Positions 27,713 through 37,261 of a stretch of 64,000 nucleotides of DNA are shown here, in pieces. The position numbers were made by a program, and so were the translations under genes. The notes under the pieces were generated by a model. That model was not told the origin of the DNA and ran no database searches. It worked only from the letters and a program-made list of their open reading frames with translations. Source of the DNA: Shewanella denitrificans OS217 (lineage in GTDB: Bacteria > Pseudomonadota > Gammaproteobacteria > Enterobacterales > Shewanellaceae); assembly GCF_000013765.1 (NCBI RefSeq), contig NC_007954.1, positions 3,534,001 through 3,598,000 on the forward strand, given 5' to 3'. Position 1 is the first letter of the stretch, and every line of letters begins with the position of its first letter.

Positions 27713-29098
27713 ATGCGCCTTACATCACTACTTAGCCTGCTGACCGGCGTTGCAATTGCCATCACAGCTGTGGCTGCCGTTCCCGCCAATGCTTTAGAAG
27801 TATTTACCGCCTCAGAGTCCAATGTGCCAAATGCAGGCCCTGCAAGGCCAAAAAATATCATCATTATGATTGGCGATGGCATGGGCCCAGCCTACCCCAC
27901 AGCTTATCGGTATTTTAAGGATAATCCTGACACTCAAGAAATTGAGCAAACCGTGTTTGATCGTCTTTTAGTCGGCATGGCCAGTACTTATCCAGAAAGA
28001 AGCAGCGGCTATGTCACAGATTCTGCAGCCGCGGCAACGGCATTGGCCACCGGCTTTAAAAGCTACAATGGTGCTATTTCAGTGGACATCAATAAGCAAC
28101 CACTGACCACCCTAATGGAACACGCCAAATCACTCGGTATGGCGACGGGCATTGCTGTCACAAGCCAAGTGAACCACGCGACGCCAGCAGCCTTCTTAAC
28201 CCATAACGAAAGTAGAAAAAACTATCTTGATATCGCGCAGTCCTACCTTGCAACAGGTACGGATGTTATTTTAGGTGGCGGACAAGATTATTTCTCCCAA
28301 GACTTATTGGCACAATTTGTCGCTAAAGGCTATGAATATGCCACGGATAAAAAAAGTTTAGCCAAGGCAAAAAGCCCTAAAGTCATCGGCTTATTTGCAC
28401 CGGTTCAATTGCCTTGGGCCGTGAATAATAAAGAGGGTCTGCAACTGAGTCAGCTCACCAAGAAGGCGTTAAGCTTACTGTCGCAGCAAGAACAAGGATT
28501 CGTATTATTAGTAGAAGGCAGCCTTATCGACTGGGCTGGACACAGTAATGATATCGTCTCTGCCATGGGTGAAATGCAAGAGTTTGCCGCCAGTATCGAA
28601 GTGGCCGAACAATTTGCCAGACAAAACAAAGACACCTTGGTTATCATCACTGCCGACCACAATACTGGCGGCCTCTCAATTGGCGCTAACGGTGAGTATG
28701 CATGGCATCCTGAGGTCATAAAAAATGTCAAAGCGAGCCCTGATAGTATTGCTAAACAATTAATTGATACTGAGGCTTGGTTGAGCTCATTTACGCAACT
28801 TGTGGGCTTTGAGCCGCTAGACTCTGAATGGTCATTATTATTAAAAGCCAAAGAAAAGGGTTTAGATGATTTCACCTTGGCCATTAGCCGACTTATCGAT
28901 AAACGCTCAGGGACGGGCTGGACTACCTTTGGCCACACAGCCTTAGATGTGCCCGTTTATGCCACGGGGCCTGGTGCTAAATTATTTTTCGGCTTTCAAG
29001 ATAATACCGACATTGCCAATAAAATTTTTAGTCTTTTACCTAAGCCAGAAATGATCCAAGACACACCAGACAAGGGCGCACCAGTCAGTGAGCTCTAA
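27713..29098 (+). CDS. Alkaline phosphatase, PhoA superfamily
   Basis: A 461-aa exported alkaline phosphatase. It has a signal peptide ending near NALA (residue 28). Metal and nucleophile motifs: IIMIGDGMGP (first Asp), TDSAAAATALATG (nucleophile Ser), DWAGHSND, ITADHNTGGLS and a final His region TTFGHTALDVPVYATGPGA. It cleaves phosphate monoesters in the periplasm. The order of motifs is that of the PhoA family found in marine bacteria rather than E. coli PhoA itself. It follows gshB by two bases, and a perfect palindromic terminator comes after it. Confidence 0.92.
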   Translation: MRLTSLLSLLTGVAIAITAVAAVPANALEVFTASESNVPNAGPARPKNIIIMIGDGMGPAYPTAYRYFKDNPDTQEIEQTVFDRLLVGMASTYPERSSGYVTDSAAAATALATGFKSYNGAISVDINKQPLTTLMEHAKSLGMATGIAVTSQVNHATPAAFLTHNESRKNYLDIAQSYLATGTDVILGGGQDYFSQDLLAQFVAKGYEYATDKKSLAKAKSPKVIGLFAPVQLPWAVNNKEGLQLSQLTKKALSLLSQQEQGFVLLVEGSLIDWAGHSNDIVSAMGEMQEFAASIEVAEQFARQNKDTLVIITADHNTGGLSIGANGEYAWHPEVIKNVKASPDSIAKQLIDTEAWLSSFTQLVGFEPLDSEWSLLLKAKEKGLDDFTLAISRLIDKRSGTGWTTFGHTALDVPVYATGPGAKLFFGFQDNTDIANKIFSLLPKPEMIQDTPDKGAPVSEL

Positions 29099-29126
29099 TT
29101 GCTTGGTGAACTTATTTTAGAGAGAG

Positions 29127-29157
29127 AAATTTAGGGAGCTTAAGCTCCCTAAATTTT
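29127..29157. terminator. Palindromic terminator after the alkaline phosphatase gene
   Basis: AAATTTAGGGAGCTT followed directly by AAGCTCCCTAAATTT is a perfect 30-base palindrome with a T run. It should end the gshB/phosphatase transcript. Confidence 0.85.
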
Positions 29158-29214
29158 TACTGTAGGTCACTAAATCGTTATAATCGAACCACTCACCTTT
29201 AATTGGCCAGCACA

Positions 29215-30252
29215 GTGCTTAGTAATTCATCTCAAGTTATTCTTCGTAATAGTGATTATTTTCAACACCAAGATGTGCTAATCCTCAATTATGAGGCCGA
29301 CACCTTGGGATTAAGCCTATTAGCCCATGCCAAGTCAGTTACTGCACTAGCGCTTGATTTTAATCATTATTTACAGCTAGCAGCAAAGGAGCAGCCGCAG
29401 CTTGCTTGTTTTTTTGGCCACACCTTACCAAGCTCTTTCGCGGGAAAAACCTTCGATAGCGTGATAGTTTTCTTTCCAAAGGCCAAATCCTTAGCCCCAT
29501 ACTTATTTGAACTTGCAGCGAATCATCTCAATATTGACGGTCAGTTGATGATAGTCGGCGACAATAAAGGCGGTATAAAGTCGGTAGCTAAGCTCATTCC
29601 AGACTGTTTTAGCGCGCCGGTAAAAAGAGACAATGCCAGACATTGCTTGCTTTACACCTGCCAGCTAGAACGGCAAGGCAGAGACTTCAAACTAGAGAAT
29701 TGGCTAAGCCAATACAGCCTGAGCACGCCTCAGGGTGAAATCATCATTTGTAATCTGGTGGGGGTATTTAGTGAGAAACACTTAGATCTCGGCACTGAAT
29801 TACTGCTCTCTCACTTGCCGAAGCTTGAAGGTCGTGTGCTTGACTTTGGTTGTGGTGCAGGGGTGATCACTGTCGCCCTACTTAAGGCCATGCCTAAACT
29901 TGAACTTGAATGCATAGACATCAATGCTATGGCATTAGCCTCTTGCGAATTAACCTTACAAGCCAATAAGTTACAAGCCAAAGTTTATCCTTCAGATGGA
30001 TTAACCCAAGTCACAGGCGCGTTCGATGCCATTATTTCCAACCCGCCCTTTCATGATGGTCTCACCAGCACCACAGATATCGCCACCCAATTTGTGGCCA
30101 TGAGCGAGAAGCAGCTTAAATCGAAGGGGATTTGGCAAATTGTCGCCAATCGCCACTTACCCTATGCAAGCACCATAGCGCAAGTGTTTGGCAACTTTGA
30201 CGTGCCCGCTGAAAACAATAAATTTAAACTCTACGCCTGCCGTAAAAAATAA
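29215..30252 (+). CDS. rsmC: 16S rRNA m2G1207 methyltransferase RsmC
   Basis: About 345 aa. An N-terminal degenerate methyltransferase half (about residues 1-165) is followed by the active half. The SAM site is VLDFGCGAGVITVAL (about 212-226), and the catalytic motif IISNPPFHDG (about 275-284) marks the guanine-N2 methyltransferase class. No ATG is available: GTG at 29215 gives a start (MLSNSSQVILRNSDYF) that fits relatives; TTG at 29203 would add four residues. The gene stands alone between the phosphatase terminator and the DUF342 gene. Confidence 0.92.
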   Translation: MLSNSSQVILRNSDYFQHQDVLILNYEADTLGLSLLAHAKSVTALALDFNHYLQLAAKEQPQLACFFGHTLPSSFAGKTFDSVIVFFPKAKSLAPYLFELAANHLNIDGQLMIVGDNKGGIKSVAKLIPDCFSAPVKRDNARHCLLYTCQLERQGRDFKLENWLSQYSLSTPQGEIIICNLVGVFSEKHLDLGTELLLSHLPKLEGRVLDFGCGAGVITVALLKAMPKLELECIDINAMALASCELTLQANKLQAKVYPSDGLTQVTGAFDAIISNPPFHDGLTSTTDIATQFVAMSEKQLKSKGIWQIVANRHLPYASTIAQVFGNFDVPAENNKFKLYACRKK

Positions 30253-30539
30253 ACCTTCTGCCAGAAAGACTCGATTTTAATAATTTCCATATTAGACCAG
30301 CCAAGTAGCCTTGAGCTGGCCTAGATCACAAGCATCAGGGTTATTTGTCAATTAGGCTGGAGTTAGTCAATAAATTCAGTTAGATTCTTAAGGTCTGTTG
30401 AGCTTTTAAGAGATTAAAATAAAGCACAAACACGTTTATCAACAACAACTCAATAAAACAAAAGATAAACAAACGCTTCTGCTGTAAGCGTTAAACGTCA
30501 GACGATACACTTGGAATAATAATAAAACAAAGGGATCCT

Positions 30540-32207
30540 ATGTTGGAGTCAAGCTTAGCGTCATTTAGCGCTGATAAGAATCAAGTCGAATTACGTATTG
30601 TTCCAAGTACTCACGGTCCTGTGAGTGAAGATGATATTAAGCAACTATTGACCCAAAAAGACTTTGCTATGTTATGTCCAATGCTGGCTAATATCGAAAA
30701 AGCCTGCAAAGAAGTTAATGCGCTCTGCAATCAAGATGCGGGGAAACATGAACTTTTTTTTATTATTGGTGAACGCCGTGATGGCAAAGCCGAGGTGACT
30801 GTCAGCGCCGATAAAATGGTTGCAAGTATGAAAATAACAGCCGCGTGGGGCGGCAAGGAAATCAGCTTAACGGATGTGCTCAATTGCCTTAAGAGCAACA
30901 AAATAAAAATGGGCTTAAGCAAGCCAAAAATTCAAGCCCTTCTCAGTCAATTAAACTTCCTTCCACCCGGCGAAAGTAGCCAAAATGATATTGCCCAAGG
31001 TAAAGCTCCTATCCATGGCACCAATGCCAGGATTGAACGTAAAGTTTCCTTAGCCCGTGAACGTTTGCTTCAACCTCAAGAACGAGAAGATGGCACAGTG
31101 GACATGCGAAACCTTGGCGCAATGATCATGGTAAAGCCTAAAGACTTACTTATGGAAAAAAAACCTGCCACTACCGGAACCCCAGGTTACACAGTGCATG
31201 GTGATGTTATTTTACAAAAGCCAGGTCAAGACAAACCCATGAACCCTGGGGATGGCACGGAACTTGACCCTAAGGATCCCTATCGGCTTATTGCTAACGT
31301 TGCAGGCCAACCGGTTGAGACTAAAACCGGCATGCAAGTTGATGATGTATTGCAAATTAAAGATGTCGACGTTCGCTATGGTAATGTCGATTTCAAAGGC
31401 AGTATTTTAATCAGTGGTGATGTCCATGAAGGCATGGTGGTCAAAGCCAGCGGTGATATTACCGTTATGGGTTTTGTTGACTCAGCCACATTACATGCTG
31501 CCGGCGATGTGATTGTCAGCAAAGGCATTATCGGCCGTCAAATCAAGGCCAATGAACTCAGCACAAAAATCACTGCTGAAGGGCAAATTTGTGCGCAATT
31601 CGTACAATACTCAGAGCTAACAGCCAAAGGCAACGTTTTGGTTACCAAGCAGCTGTTACACAGCAATACCAGATCGGATTTAGTCATTACAGTTAGCGAT
31701 CAAACGGCCCGACGGGGCGATCTTATCGGCGGCCAAGCGACAGCAGGTCATGGGATCCATGCCGTTATTATTGGTGCCAAAGTAGGCACAAAAACCGAAC
31801 TGTTTTGTGCCATGGATCAATCCGAATTAAAAAATGATCTCAAGGCCATAGATGAAAGCGTTAAGTCTATGGTGACAGCCGCCTTAGAAATTGAAGGTCG
31901 ACTCAACCGCTTACCACCAAAAAATGAATGGCAAAATGACGCTGGCATGATTGAACAAGTGAAGATGATGCTGGATCAGAAAAACCTCATCATTGAAGAA
32001 AGATTTAAAGAAGAGACTGAATACGCCAGCTTACAGGCAGAAGTCGAAAATTATTACGACAAATACTTTATTAAAGCCGCCAAACAAATTTTCAATAATG
32101 TCGACATTCGCATTGGTCCAGCATTCAACCGTACTCAGAGAGAACACGGTCCCTGCACAGTCAAAAACGTCAATCAGGAAGTGGCCTTTAACTACACAGG
32201 CCGCTAA
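30540..32207 (+). CDS. DUF342 / FapA-domain protein (polymer-forming beta-helix)
   Basis: A 555-aa cytoplasmic protein. The centre carries the DUF342 (also named FapA, unrelated to the Fap amyloid) beta-helix with its glycine-aspartate repeats (NVDFKGSILISGDVHEGMVVKASGDITV, AGDVIVSKGIIG). The C-terminal 120 residues are a predicted coiled coil (KNDLKAIDESVKSMVTAALEIEGR...). Members are widespread in Shewanella and Vibrio; some relatives influence polar flagella or cell-pole proteins, but the role here is open. A GGGATCCT stretch acts as Shine-Dalgarno. A 287-bp leader without other genes precedes it. Confidence 0.8.
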   Translation: MLESSLASFSADKNQVELRIVPSTHGPVSEDDIKQLLTQKDFAMLCPMLANIEKACKEVNALCNQDAGKHELFFIIGERRDGKAEVTVSADKMVASMKITAAWGGKEISLTDVLNCLKSNKIKMGLSKPKIQALLSQLNFLPPGESSQNDIAQGKAPIHGTNARIERKVSLARERLLQPQEREDGTVDMRNLGAMIMVKPKDLLMEKKPATTGTPGYTVHGDVILQKPGQDKPMNPGDGTELDPKDPYRLIANVAGQPVETKTGMQVDDVLQIKDVDVRYGNVDFKGSILISGDVHEGMVVKASGDITVMGFVDSATLHAAGDVIVSKGIIGRQIKANELSTKITAEGQICAQFVQYSELTAKGNVLVTKQLLHSNTRSDLVITVSDQTARRGDLIGGQATAGHGIHAVIIGAKVGTKTELFCAMDQSELKNDLKAIDESVKSMVTAALEIEGRLNRLPPKNEWQNDAGMIEQVKMMLDQKNLIIEERFKEETEYASLQAEVENYYDKYFIKAAKQIFNNVDIRIGPAFNRTQREHGPCTVKNVNQEVAFNYTGR

Positions 32208-32304
32208 TTTATTAAATGTCGAAACGTAGAGAGCGACACCGAAATGGTTAGCTCTCTTGTGACCATCCATGCCTCAACACCTTCTTAAGCGGGATAACTG
32301 CATT

Positions 32305-32700
32305 ATGCCAACACAAGACGTCTTTTGGCCTGCCATCCTCAAACTAGAACAAACCAAAGAGCTTATCTATCTAGAGTCCAAGTCTGACTGGATAGCGTAC
32401 GCGTGCCTGAATTCACAAATGATGGACCCATTAGACAGACTTATTGACCTTCAAGGTTGGATTTTTAATATAAAGGACGCCAATCAATTTACTATGCAAT
32501 CCGGCGAGCAAGGGCAAGAACAAGTGGTAAAACAGCTGCCAAGCTTAGTGGCGACTGAGCAACAAATGACAGCACTGCAACTTATTCCTTTGGTCCGCCA
32601 ATATGCTGAGTTTTTAGAACAATGCTGTAGCGCCAAGCTAGTATTTAACAGTATCTCCCAAGGGATCGCCCTCGTTGCTTCCCTAGAACAAAATAGTTAA
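32305..32700 (+). CDS. Small hypothetical protein (DUF4144-like)
   Basis: About 131 aa, cytoplasmic, no signal peptide or membrane helix. The opening DVFWPAILKLEQTKELIYLESKSDW and the later DRLIDLQGWIF recall the DUF4144 family of Shewanella and Vibrio; this is from memory and moderate. An ATG at 32269 would add 12 residues; 32305 was chosen since the family-like part begins there. It lies between the DUF342 gene and the M50 protease gene, all rightward. Function unknown. Confidence 0.6.
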   Translation: MPTQDVFWPAILKLEQTKELIYLESKSDWIAYACLNSQMMDPLDRLIDLQGWIFNIKDANQFTMQSGEQGQEQVVKQLPSLVATEQQMTALQLIPLVRQYAEFLEQCCSAKLVFNSISQGIALVASLEQNS

Positions 32701-32789
32701 CGCTTTAATCCGGCCCCTGCTTGAGTACTGTCTTGGGCTCTGGCAAAATGCCCGCCATATTATCTTAATCTTGTTCGGGTCAACGCACT

Positions 32790-33971
32790 ATGGAACTCTT
32801 AAACATTGAATGCCTTGGAAAACGCTTACGCCTTGAGGCTTCTATGGCCGGTTGGCAACAGCTATTTTGGGACAATCAATTGGTGTCTCAGCTCCCTGCA
32901 AGCCCAGATAGGCAAGCCTTTAATATTCATTTGTTTGAGCTTAGCCAAACACCCGAGTCTCCAACAAATCACCCCTCAGAAAATCAGGCCGGATCATCTG
33001 CCCCAATTGCGGATATCCCAGATGATGCAGATATTTCAATAGCGCCGCATGTTAAGCCTATTACTGTGCGCTTAGAAATCGATGTTATATGGCAGCCGTT
33101 TAACTTGAGTTACTGCTTATTAGTGGATGATGAGCAAATCACTCAAGGACAGAGAAGCACTAAGGATATCGAAGCCCAGCAAGCTGAAATAGCACCAGTT
33201 AAAAAAGTAAACTTCAGTGTAGTCGGCTTAGCCTCCCTCGGGTTTAAGCTGTTAAAAAGTGCTAAAGTCATCAAGGTTTTGTTAGCTAGTGCCAGTGTTG
33301 CCGCTTATTCCTGGCTATTTTCTATAGAATTTGCCCTCGCCCTTATAGGTTGTTTAGTTTTTCATGAATACGGTCACATCAGGGCAATGAAGTATTTTGG
33401 TATGAAAACCAAGGGAATATACCTCATCCCCTTTGTCGGTGGTCTGGCGTTAACCGATGAGCGCATCAATACTCGTTGGCAAGATGTGGTCATATCCATC
33501 ATGGGACCCAGCTTTGGTCTCTTGCTTTCTATTGGCTCCTTGGTGCTTTATTGGGTAACGGGTAATGTGTTCTTCGCAGGGCTTGCAAGCTTTAACGCAT
33601 TACTCAACCTGTTTAATTTATTGCCTATTTTACCTTTAGATGGTGGCCATATTTTAAAAAGCATCAGCTTTTCCATGAACAGCATCACAGGCTTAGTCGC
33701 TTGTATTCTAGGGGCGGCAGTCGGGGTTTACATCAGTTACAGCTTAGGCTTAGCCCTATTGGGCTTTCTATTGTTAATTGGTAGTCTTGAGATAGTGTTT
33801 GAATGGCGCAGCCGTCATCAAAGCCATTTGTTACCTTTGGACAGATATGGGCAAGTATTTTCTACCATCTGGTATTTTCTAACTGTAGGCCTGCTTATTG
33901 GGATTATTTGGTATCTCGCCCACAGCAGTGACAGCATATTGGCTCTGCCACTAGACATTTTAAAGAGTTAA
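32790..33971 (+). CDS. M50-family (site-2-protease-like) membrane metalloprotease
   Basis: A 393-aa integral membrane protease. The first 150 residues are soluble, with an acidic linker (SPTNHPSENQAGSSAPIADI). About six transmembrane helices follow. The zinc motif HEYGH sits in a helix at about residue 192, and the third ligand is in LPLDGGHIL (about residue 285), as in M50 enzymes that cut within or beside membranes. No PDZ domain is visible. The substrate is unknown. A strong terminator follows it, and an IS982 element has inserted just beyond. Confidence 0.85.
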   Translation: MELLNIECLGKRLRLEASMAGWQQLFWDNQLVSQLPASPDRQAFNIHLFELSQTPESPTNHPSENQAGSSAPIADIPDDADISIAPHVKPITVRLEIDVIWQPFNLSYCLLVDDEQITQGQRSTKDIEAQQAEIAPVKKVNFSVVGLASLGFKLLKSAKVIKVLLASASVAAYSWLFSIEFALALIGCLVFHEYGHIRAMKYFGMKTKGIYLIPFVGGLALTDERINTRWQDVVISIMGPSFGLLLSIGSLVLYWVTGNVFFAGLASFNALLNLFNLLPILPLDGGHILKSISFSMNSITGLVACILGAAVGVYISYSLGLALLGFLLLIGSLEIVFEWRSRHQSHLLPLDRYGQVFSTIWYFLTVGLLIGIIWYLAHSSDSILALPLDILKS

Positions 33972-33974
33972 CCA

Positions 33975-34009
33975 AAACAATAATGCCCCAGCTTGGGGCA
34001 TTATTGTTT
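33975..34009 (+). terminator. Terminator of the M50 protease gene
   Basis: A perfect 16-bp stem (33975-33990 with 33994-34009, ...AATGCCCCA) with a GCT loop follows the stop codon by three bases. Confidence 0.85.
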
Positions 34010-34055
34010 GCATCAAATAACCATAATCATCTTGTTTCAACGAGATTTGTTACTC

Positions 34056-35046
34056 AACCTCAACTCGGGATAAAAAACTGAACTAATCGCCCTCTTTGTG
34101 ATCAGATCTTTCGACCCAGAAGGAACAAATCACGCAGAGGGCTTATGGATAATTTAGTGGATGTATTTTGTGATGTCGATGATTTTTGTGCTGTATTCAT
34201 GCCGCAATGGAAAAAACAATGCGTAACAGATGGCACGCGTAAGCGCCAACGTTCAAGCAGAATGAGCATGAGCGAAATAATGACTATTATCATACTCTTC
34301 CATACATCTCATCATCGTGACTTCAAAAATTACTACACTGGATATCTTGCTCGATTTTTCAAGTCTGAGTTTCCCAACTTACTCAGCTATACCCGTTTTA
34401 TTGAGCTTATGCCGACAGCTGTCGTGCCACTATGCAGCTATTTCTCCAGCATCAGAAGTCTACCTACGGGGATTGAATTTGTCGATTCGACCAGCGTAAA
34501 GGTTTGCCACAATTTGCGAATTCCACGACATAAAACGTTATCTGGCCTTGCTCGTCGCGGAAAAGGGACCATGGGGTGGTTCTATGGCTTCAAGCTTCAT
34601 CTCATCGTTAACCATAAAGGGGGGATTGTTGCCGCCAAAATTACTCCAGCCAATACCCATGACACTAAGCCTGTTTCAGGCATGGTGGTGAATGCTATGG
34701 ACAAGCTGTATGCGGATAAAGGCTATATCAGTAAAGCGTTGGCAAGCGAGCTACTTGAGCAAGGCGTAACACTAGTAAACAATGTTCGCAAGAACATGAA
34801 AAATAAGGTTTTATCACTGTGGGATAGGGCAATGCTTTCACGAAGATTTATTATAGAAACGATCAATGATCAGCTTAAGAATATCTCACAAATCGAGCAT
34901 TCGAGGCATAGAAGTGTGCATGGTTTTATGCTGAATATGATTGGCGGTTTAATTGCCTATCAACTCAAAGAGAGTAAGCCACAACTTAATATCACAGATG
35001 TCGATTTCAATGCGATTTCTGTTATGGCTTAAACCGATCTCAGGTT
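34056..35046 (+). mobile_element. IS982-family insertion sequence
   Basis: A 991-bp element. The ends read AACCTCAACTCGGGATAA (left) and AACCTGAGATCGGTTTAA (right, read inward), matching at 12 of 18 positions. ACTC flanks both sides (34052-34055 and 35047-35050) as a probable 4-bp target duplication. One intact transposase gene is inside. Before insertion the target was a small palindrome, GATTTGTT-ACTCA-AACAAATC, at the lysC stop codon. Confidence 0.8.
34145..35032 (+). CDS. IS982-family transposase
   Basis: A 295-aa DDE transposase of the IS982 family, full length. Visible catalytic positions: Asp in GIEFVDSTSVKVC, Asp in LYADKGYISKAL, and Glu in FIIETINDQLKN. The basic N-terminal part (TRKRQRSSRMSMSEIMTI) is typical. 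No frameshift, so it is probably functional. Confidence 0.93.
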   Translation: MDNLVDVFCDVDDFCAVFMPQWKKQCVTDGTRKRQRSSRMSMSEIMTIIILFHTSHHRDFKNYYTGYLARFFKSEFPNLLSYTRFIELMPTAVVPLCSYFSSIRSLPTGIEFVDSTSVKVCHNLRIPRHKTLSGLARRGKGTMGWFYGFKLHLIVNHKGGIVAAKITPANTHDTKPVSGMVVNAMDKLYADKGYISKALASELLEQGVTLVNNVRKNMKNKVLSLWDRAMLSRRFIIETINDQLKNISQIEHSRHRSVHGFMLNMIGGLIAYQLKESKPQLNITDVDFNAISVMA

Positions 35047-36394
35047 ACTCAAACAAATCGCTATGCAAGGCCTGGACAACAGCGGATGCATCCGCGGCCG
35101 ACACTAACACGCACAAGTTGTGCGGGCTGGCACCTTGGCAAATCATCCTCACATTGAAATCCACTAATACATTGAACACCCGCGCACAAATCCCTGCCGT
35201 AGAGGCAATTTTATTGCCGATAATCGCGACTAAGGCTAATTGATCTTCAACCTTGACCCGACAGTGTTCAGACAAATCGGCCAACAAGGCCTCGGTCAAT
35301 AAACCCTGACCACTGGAGTCAGAGCCTGTTTTATCTAAAGTCAGCGACACATTCACTTCAGAGGTGGTAATAAGGTCAACCGAAATCTTGTGCTTAGCTA
35401 AGGTGGCAAAGGTTTCAGCAAGAAAGCCTTGGGTATGCAACATTTGCAAACTATGTAGATTCAATAGGGTTTGATCTTTCCTCAAAGTCACAGCGCGAAA
35501 TACCGGCGAATCCTCAGTTTGATGGCGTATCCAAGTCCCGCCTTCTTCTGGGGCCTTGCTCGAACCGACAAACACGTTTATTTGCTGCCTCACCGCTGGC
35601 AATATGGTTGCTGGGTGCAAGACTTTAGCGCCAAAGGTGGCCATTTCCGCAGCCTCATTAAAGCTTATTTCTTTTAAAGGCCGCGCATTAGGAGCAAGAC
35701 GTGGATCTGTAGTGTAAATGCCTGCGACATCAGTCCAAATTTCTACCGCACTGGCTTGCAATGCTTCAGCCAGCAATGCCGCCGAATAGTCGCTGCCACC
35801 GCGGCCAAGGGTGGTGGTATTACCATCAACATCTGCGCCGACAAAACCTTGAGTGACTATCACTTGAGATTGCAGCAAGGGCGCAAGCTGAGTTTGAGCT
35901 AAGTCTGCAATGAAGGCGATTTGAGGCTCGGCTCGACCAAAGTGGTTATCGGTTCTCAGCACTTGTCGCACATCAAATGCCTGCGCATTGGCACCTTGCT
36001 CTCTGAGCACGGCGGCAAAGAGTAATGCAGAGCACTGTTCCCCCGTGGCAAGCAGCTCATCCATCAGGGCTTTGCTTCTATTTAATACTAAGGCATCGCT
36101 GAGTTCAGCAATTCGGCTCAGTATGACATCGATGTTCGACAAGACTTCGGCTCTGCGGCTTAGCCCATCACAGATCCCATATTGAATTTTGGCAATTTCG
36201 GTCAATAACGTCTGCCGCTGCTGATCGTTAATATTGCTCTGGGTCAATTCAACTAAACAATTAGTCACGCCACTTGACGCGCTAACCACGACTAAACGAG
36301 TCATAGGTGAATTGATAACAATTTGAGCGCAGCGAACCATAGAATAATGGCAAGCGACTGAAGTACCACCAAATTTTGCGACCACTAGACTCAT
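35045..36394 (-). CDS. lysC: Lysine-sensitive aspartokinase III
   Basis: A 449-aa aspartate kinase, the first step of lysine, threonine and methionine synthesis. The start VVAKFGGTSVA is the kinase signature. TTTLGRGGSDYSAAL and EIWTDVAGIYTTDPR are the aspartate/ATP sites. Two ACT domains follow from about residue 300 and should bind lysine. The length equals E. coli LysC. The start at 36394 has AGGTGG upstream; the frame is open to 36607, but that part is riboswitch leader and not protein. The stop codon TAA (35047-35045) overlaps the IS982 end by two bases. Confidence 0.93.
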   Translation of the reverse strand: MSLVVAKFGGTSVACHYSMVRCAQIVINSPMTRLVVVSASSGVTNCLVELTQSNINDQQRQTLLTEIAKIQYGICDGLSRRAEVLSNIDVILSRIAELSDALVLNRSKALMDELLATGEQCSALLFAAVLREQGANAQAFDVRQVLRTDNHFGRAEPQIAFIADLAQTQLAPLLQSQVIVTQGFVGADVDGNTTTLGRGGSDYSAALLAEALQASAVEIWTDVAGIYTTDPRLAPNARPLKEISFNEAAEMATFGAKVLHPATILPAVRQQINVFVGSSKAPEEGGTWIRHQTEDSPVFRAVTLRKDQTLLNLHSLQMLHTQGFLAETFATLAKHKISVDLITTSEVNVSLTLDKTGSDSSGQGLLTEALLADLSEHCRVKVEDQLALVAIIGNKIASTAGICARVFNVLVDFNVRMICQGASPHNLCVLVSAADASAVVQALHSDLFE

Positions 36395-36575
36395 GATGCC
36401 ACCTGCTGGGAATAAGCAAAGCCGCAAGCACTCCCAAGGGAGCCACTGATTTGTAAAGCCAAGCAGAAATAATGATAAAACGAGGATTGAAACAACATAA
36501 ACACACTCCGAACTAAGGTCGTTCGAAGAGCCTGGTGCAAGGATAACCCACCCATGAAGGGAAACAGCGATCGTC

Positions 36576-36738
36576 ACCAGAAGCTCTCCACCATAAAAAG
36601 GTGACAATCGTTAGGATTCAGCCTAACCGACCGACAACAATACCACCACGTATGTTGCCTCGGCGTTAAACTCCCTCATAAGCCATCAAAGAATGGGGTA
36701 TTCTCCGACTTATTACCTAGTTAACGCGCCTCTTCTGT
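36576..36738 (-). promoter_or_regulatory. Lysine riboswitch (L box) upstream of lysC
   Basis: On the minus strand the leader contains the conserved lysine-aptamer pieces in order: CAGAAGAGGCGCGTT, GAGGGAG...CGCCGAGG, GGCTGAATCC, TTGTCACC and GGTGGAGAGCTTCTGG. The first and last pair (CAGAAG with CTTCTG) to form P1. The spacing is close to the E. coli lysC leader. About 180 bases follow before the ATG and hold the expression platform. Lysine binding should lower lysC expression. Confidence 0.9.
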
Positions 36739-36823
36739 GCCTCCTTACATAAGGAGGGATTTGAAAAATACCAATAAAGGTGAGTTTAAGTCAATGCACA
36801 AATGGATTATTTGAACAATTCTC

Positions 36824-37261
36824 TCATCGGTTAAGCTCTGGGAGTTCATTGACAAGTTTTAACCGCTTGTACAAAGGCCCCAGATGAACCTGTCTTGGAT
36901 CATGTTCAACACAACTCATTAAACTTAACTCTCCTGCCTCTACATGATAAATCGCCAACTGCTGAAAAGCTTGCCCTAAAGCCAGTGCTTCCTCTTGACC
37001 GAGGAAAAAAATTGCCCAGCTTTTTTCCATATGCGACATCTGCTCAGAGGTTGTGATCATAGAACGATAAGGCTGCTTAAATGTTTGAATTTTTGCTTGC
37101 AATTGCCTATCTAACAATCGATTTTGACTGGGAGAAAGGGTTTTACCTAGGGGATTATGAGCGGTAACAATTGATAAACTCAGTAGAGGGGAAAGCGGTT
37201 GAGTCAGTAAAAACTGACAGTTTTGATAACTACGCCAGAGATCATCCATTATATTTTTCAT
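36824..37261 (-). CDS. DUF3293-like hypothetical protein
   Basis: A 145-aa cytoplasmic protein. Near residue 30 it has SLSIVTAHNPLGKTLSPSQN, matching the xxVITAxNPxxxxLSxxxN pattern I associate with the DUF3293 family. It ends with a conserved-looking stretch VHLGPLYKRL. No catalytic motif is known. It stands alone, upstream of the lysC leader on the same strand, and shares the long A/T-rich region with arcA on the other side. An ATG four codons downstream is an alternative start. Confidence 0.6.
   Translation of the reverse strand: MKNIMDDLWRSYQNCQFLLTQPLSPLLSLSIVTAHNPLGKTLSPSQNRLLDRQLQAKIQTFKQPYRSMITTSEQMSHMEKSWAIFFLGQEEALALGQAFQQLAIYHVEAGELSLMSCVEHDPRQVHLGPLYKRLKLVNELPELNR

Noticed and set aside
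36395..36607. N-terminal 71-residue extension of LysC
   Set aside because: The frame is open but covers riboswitch leader; the 449-aa start at 36394 has a Shine-Dalgarno and matches the family.
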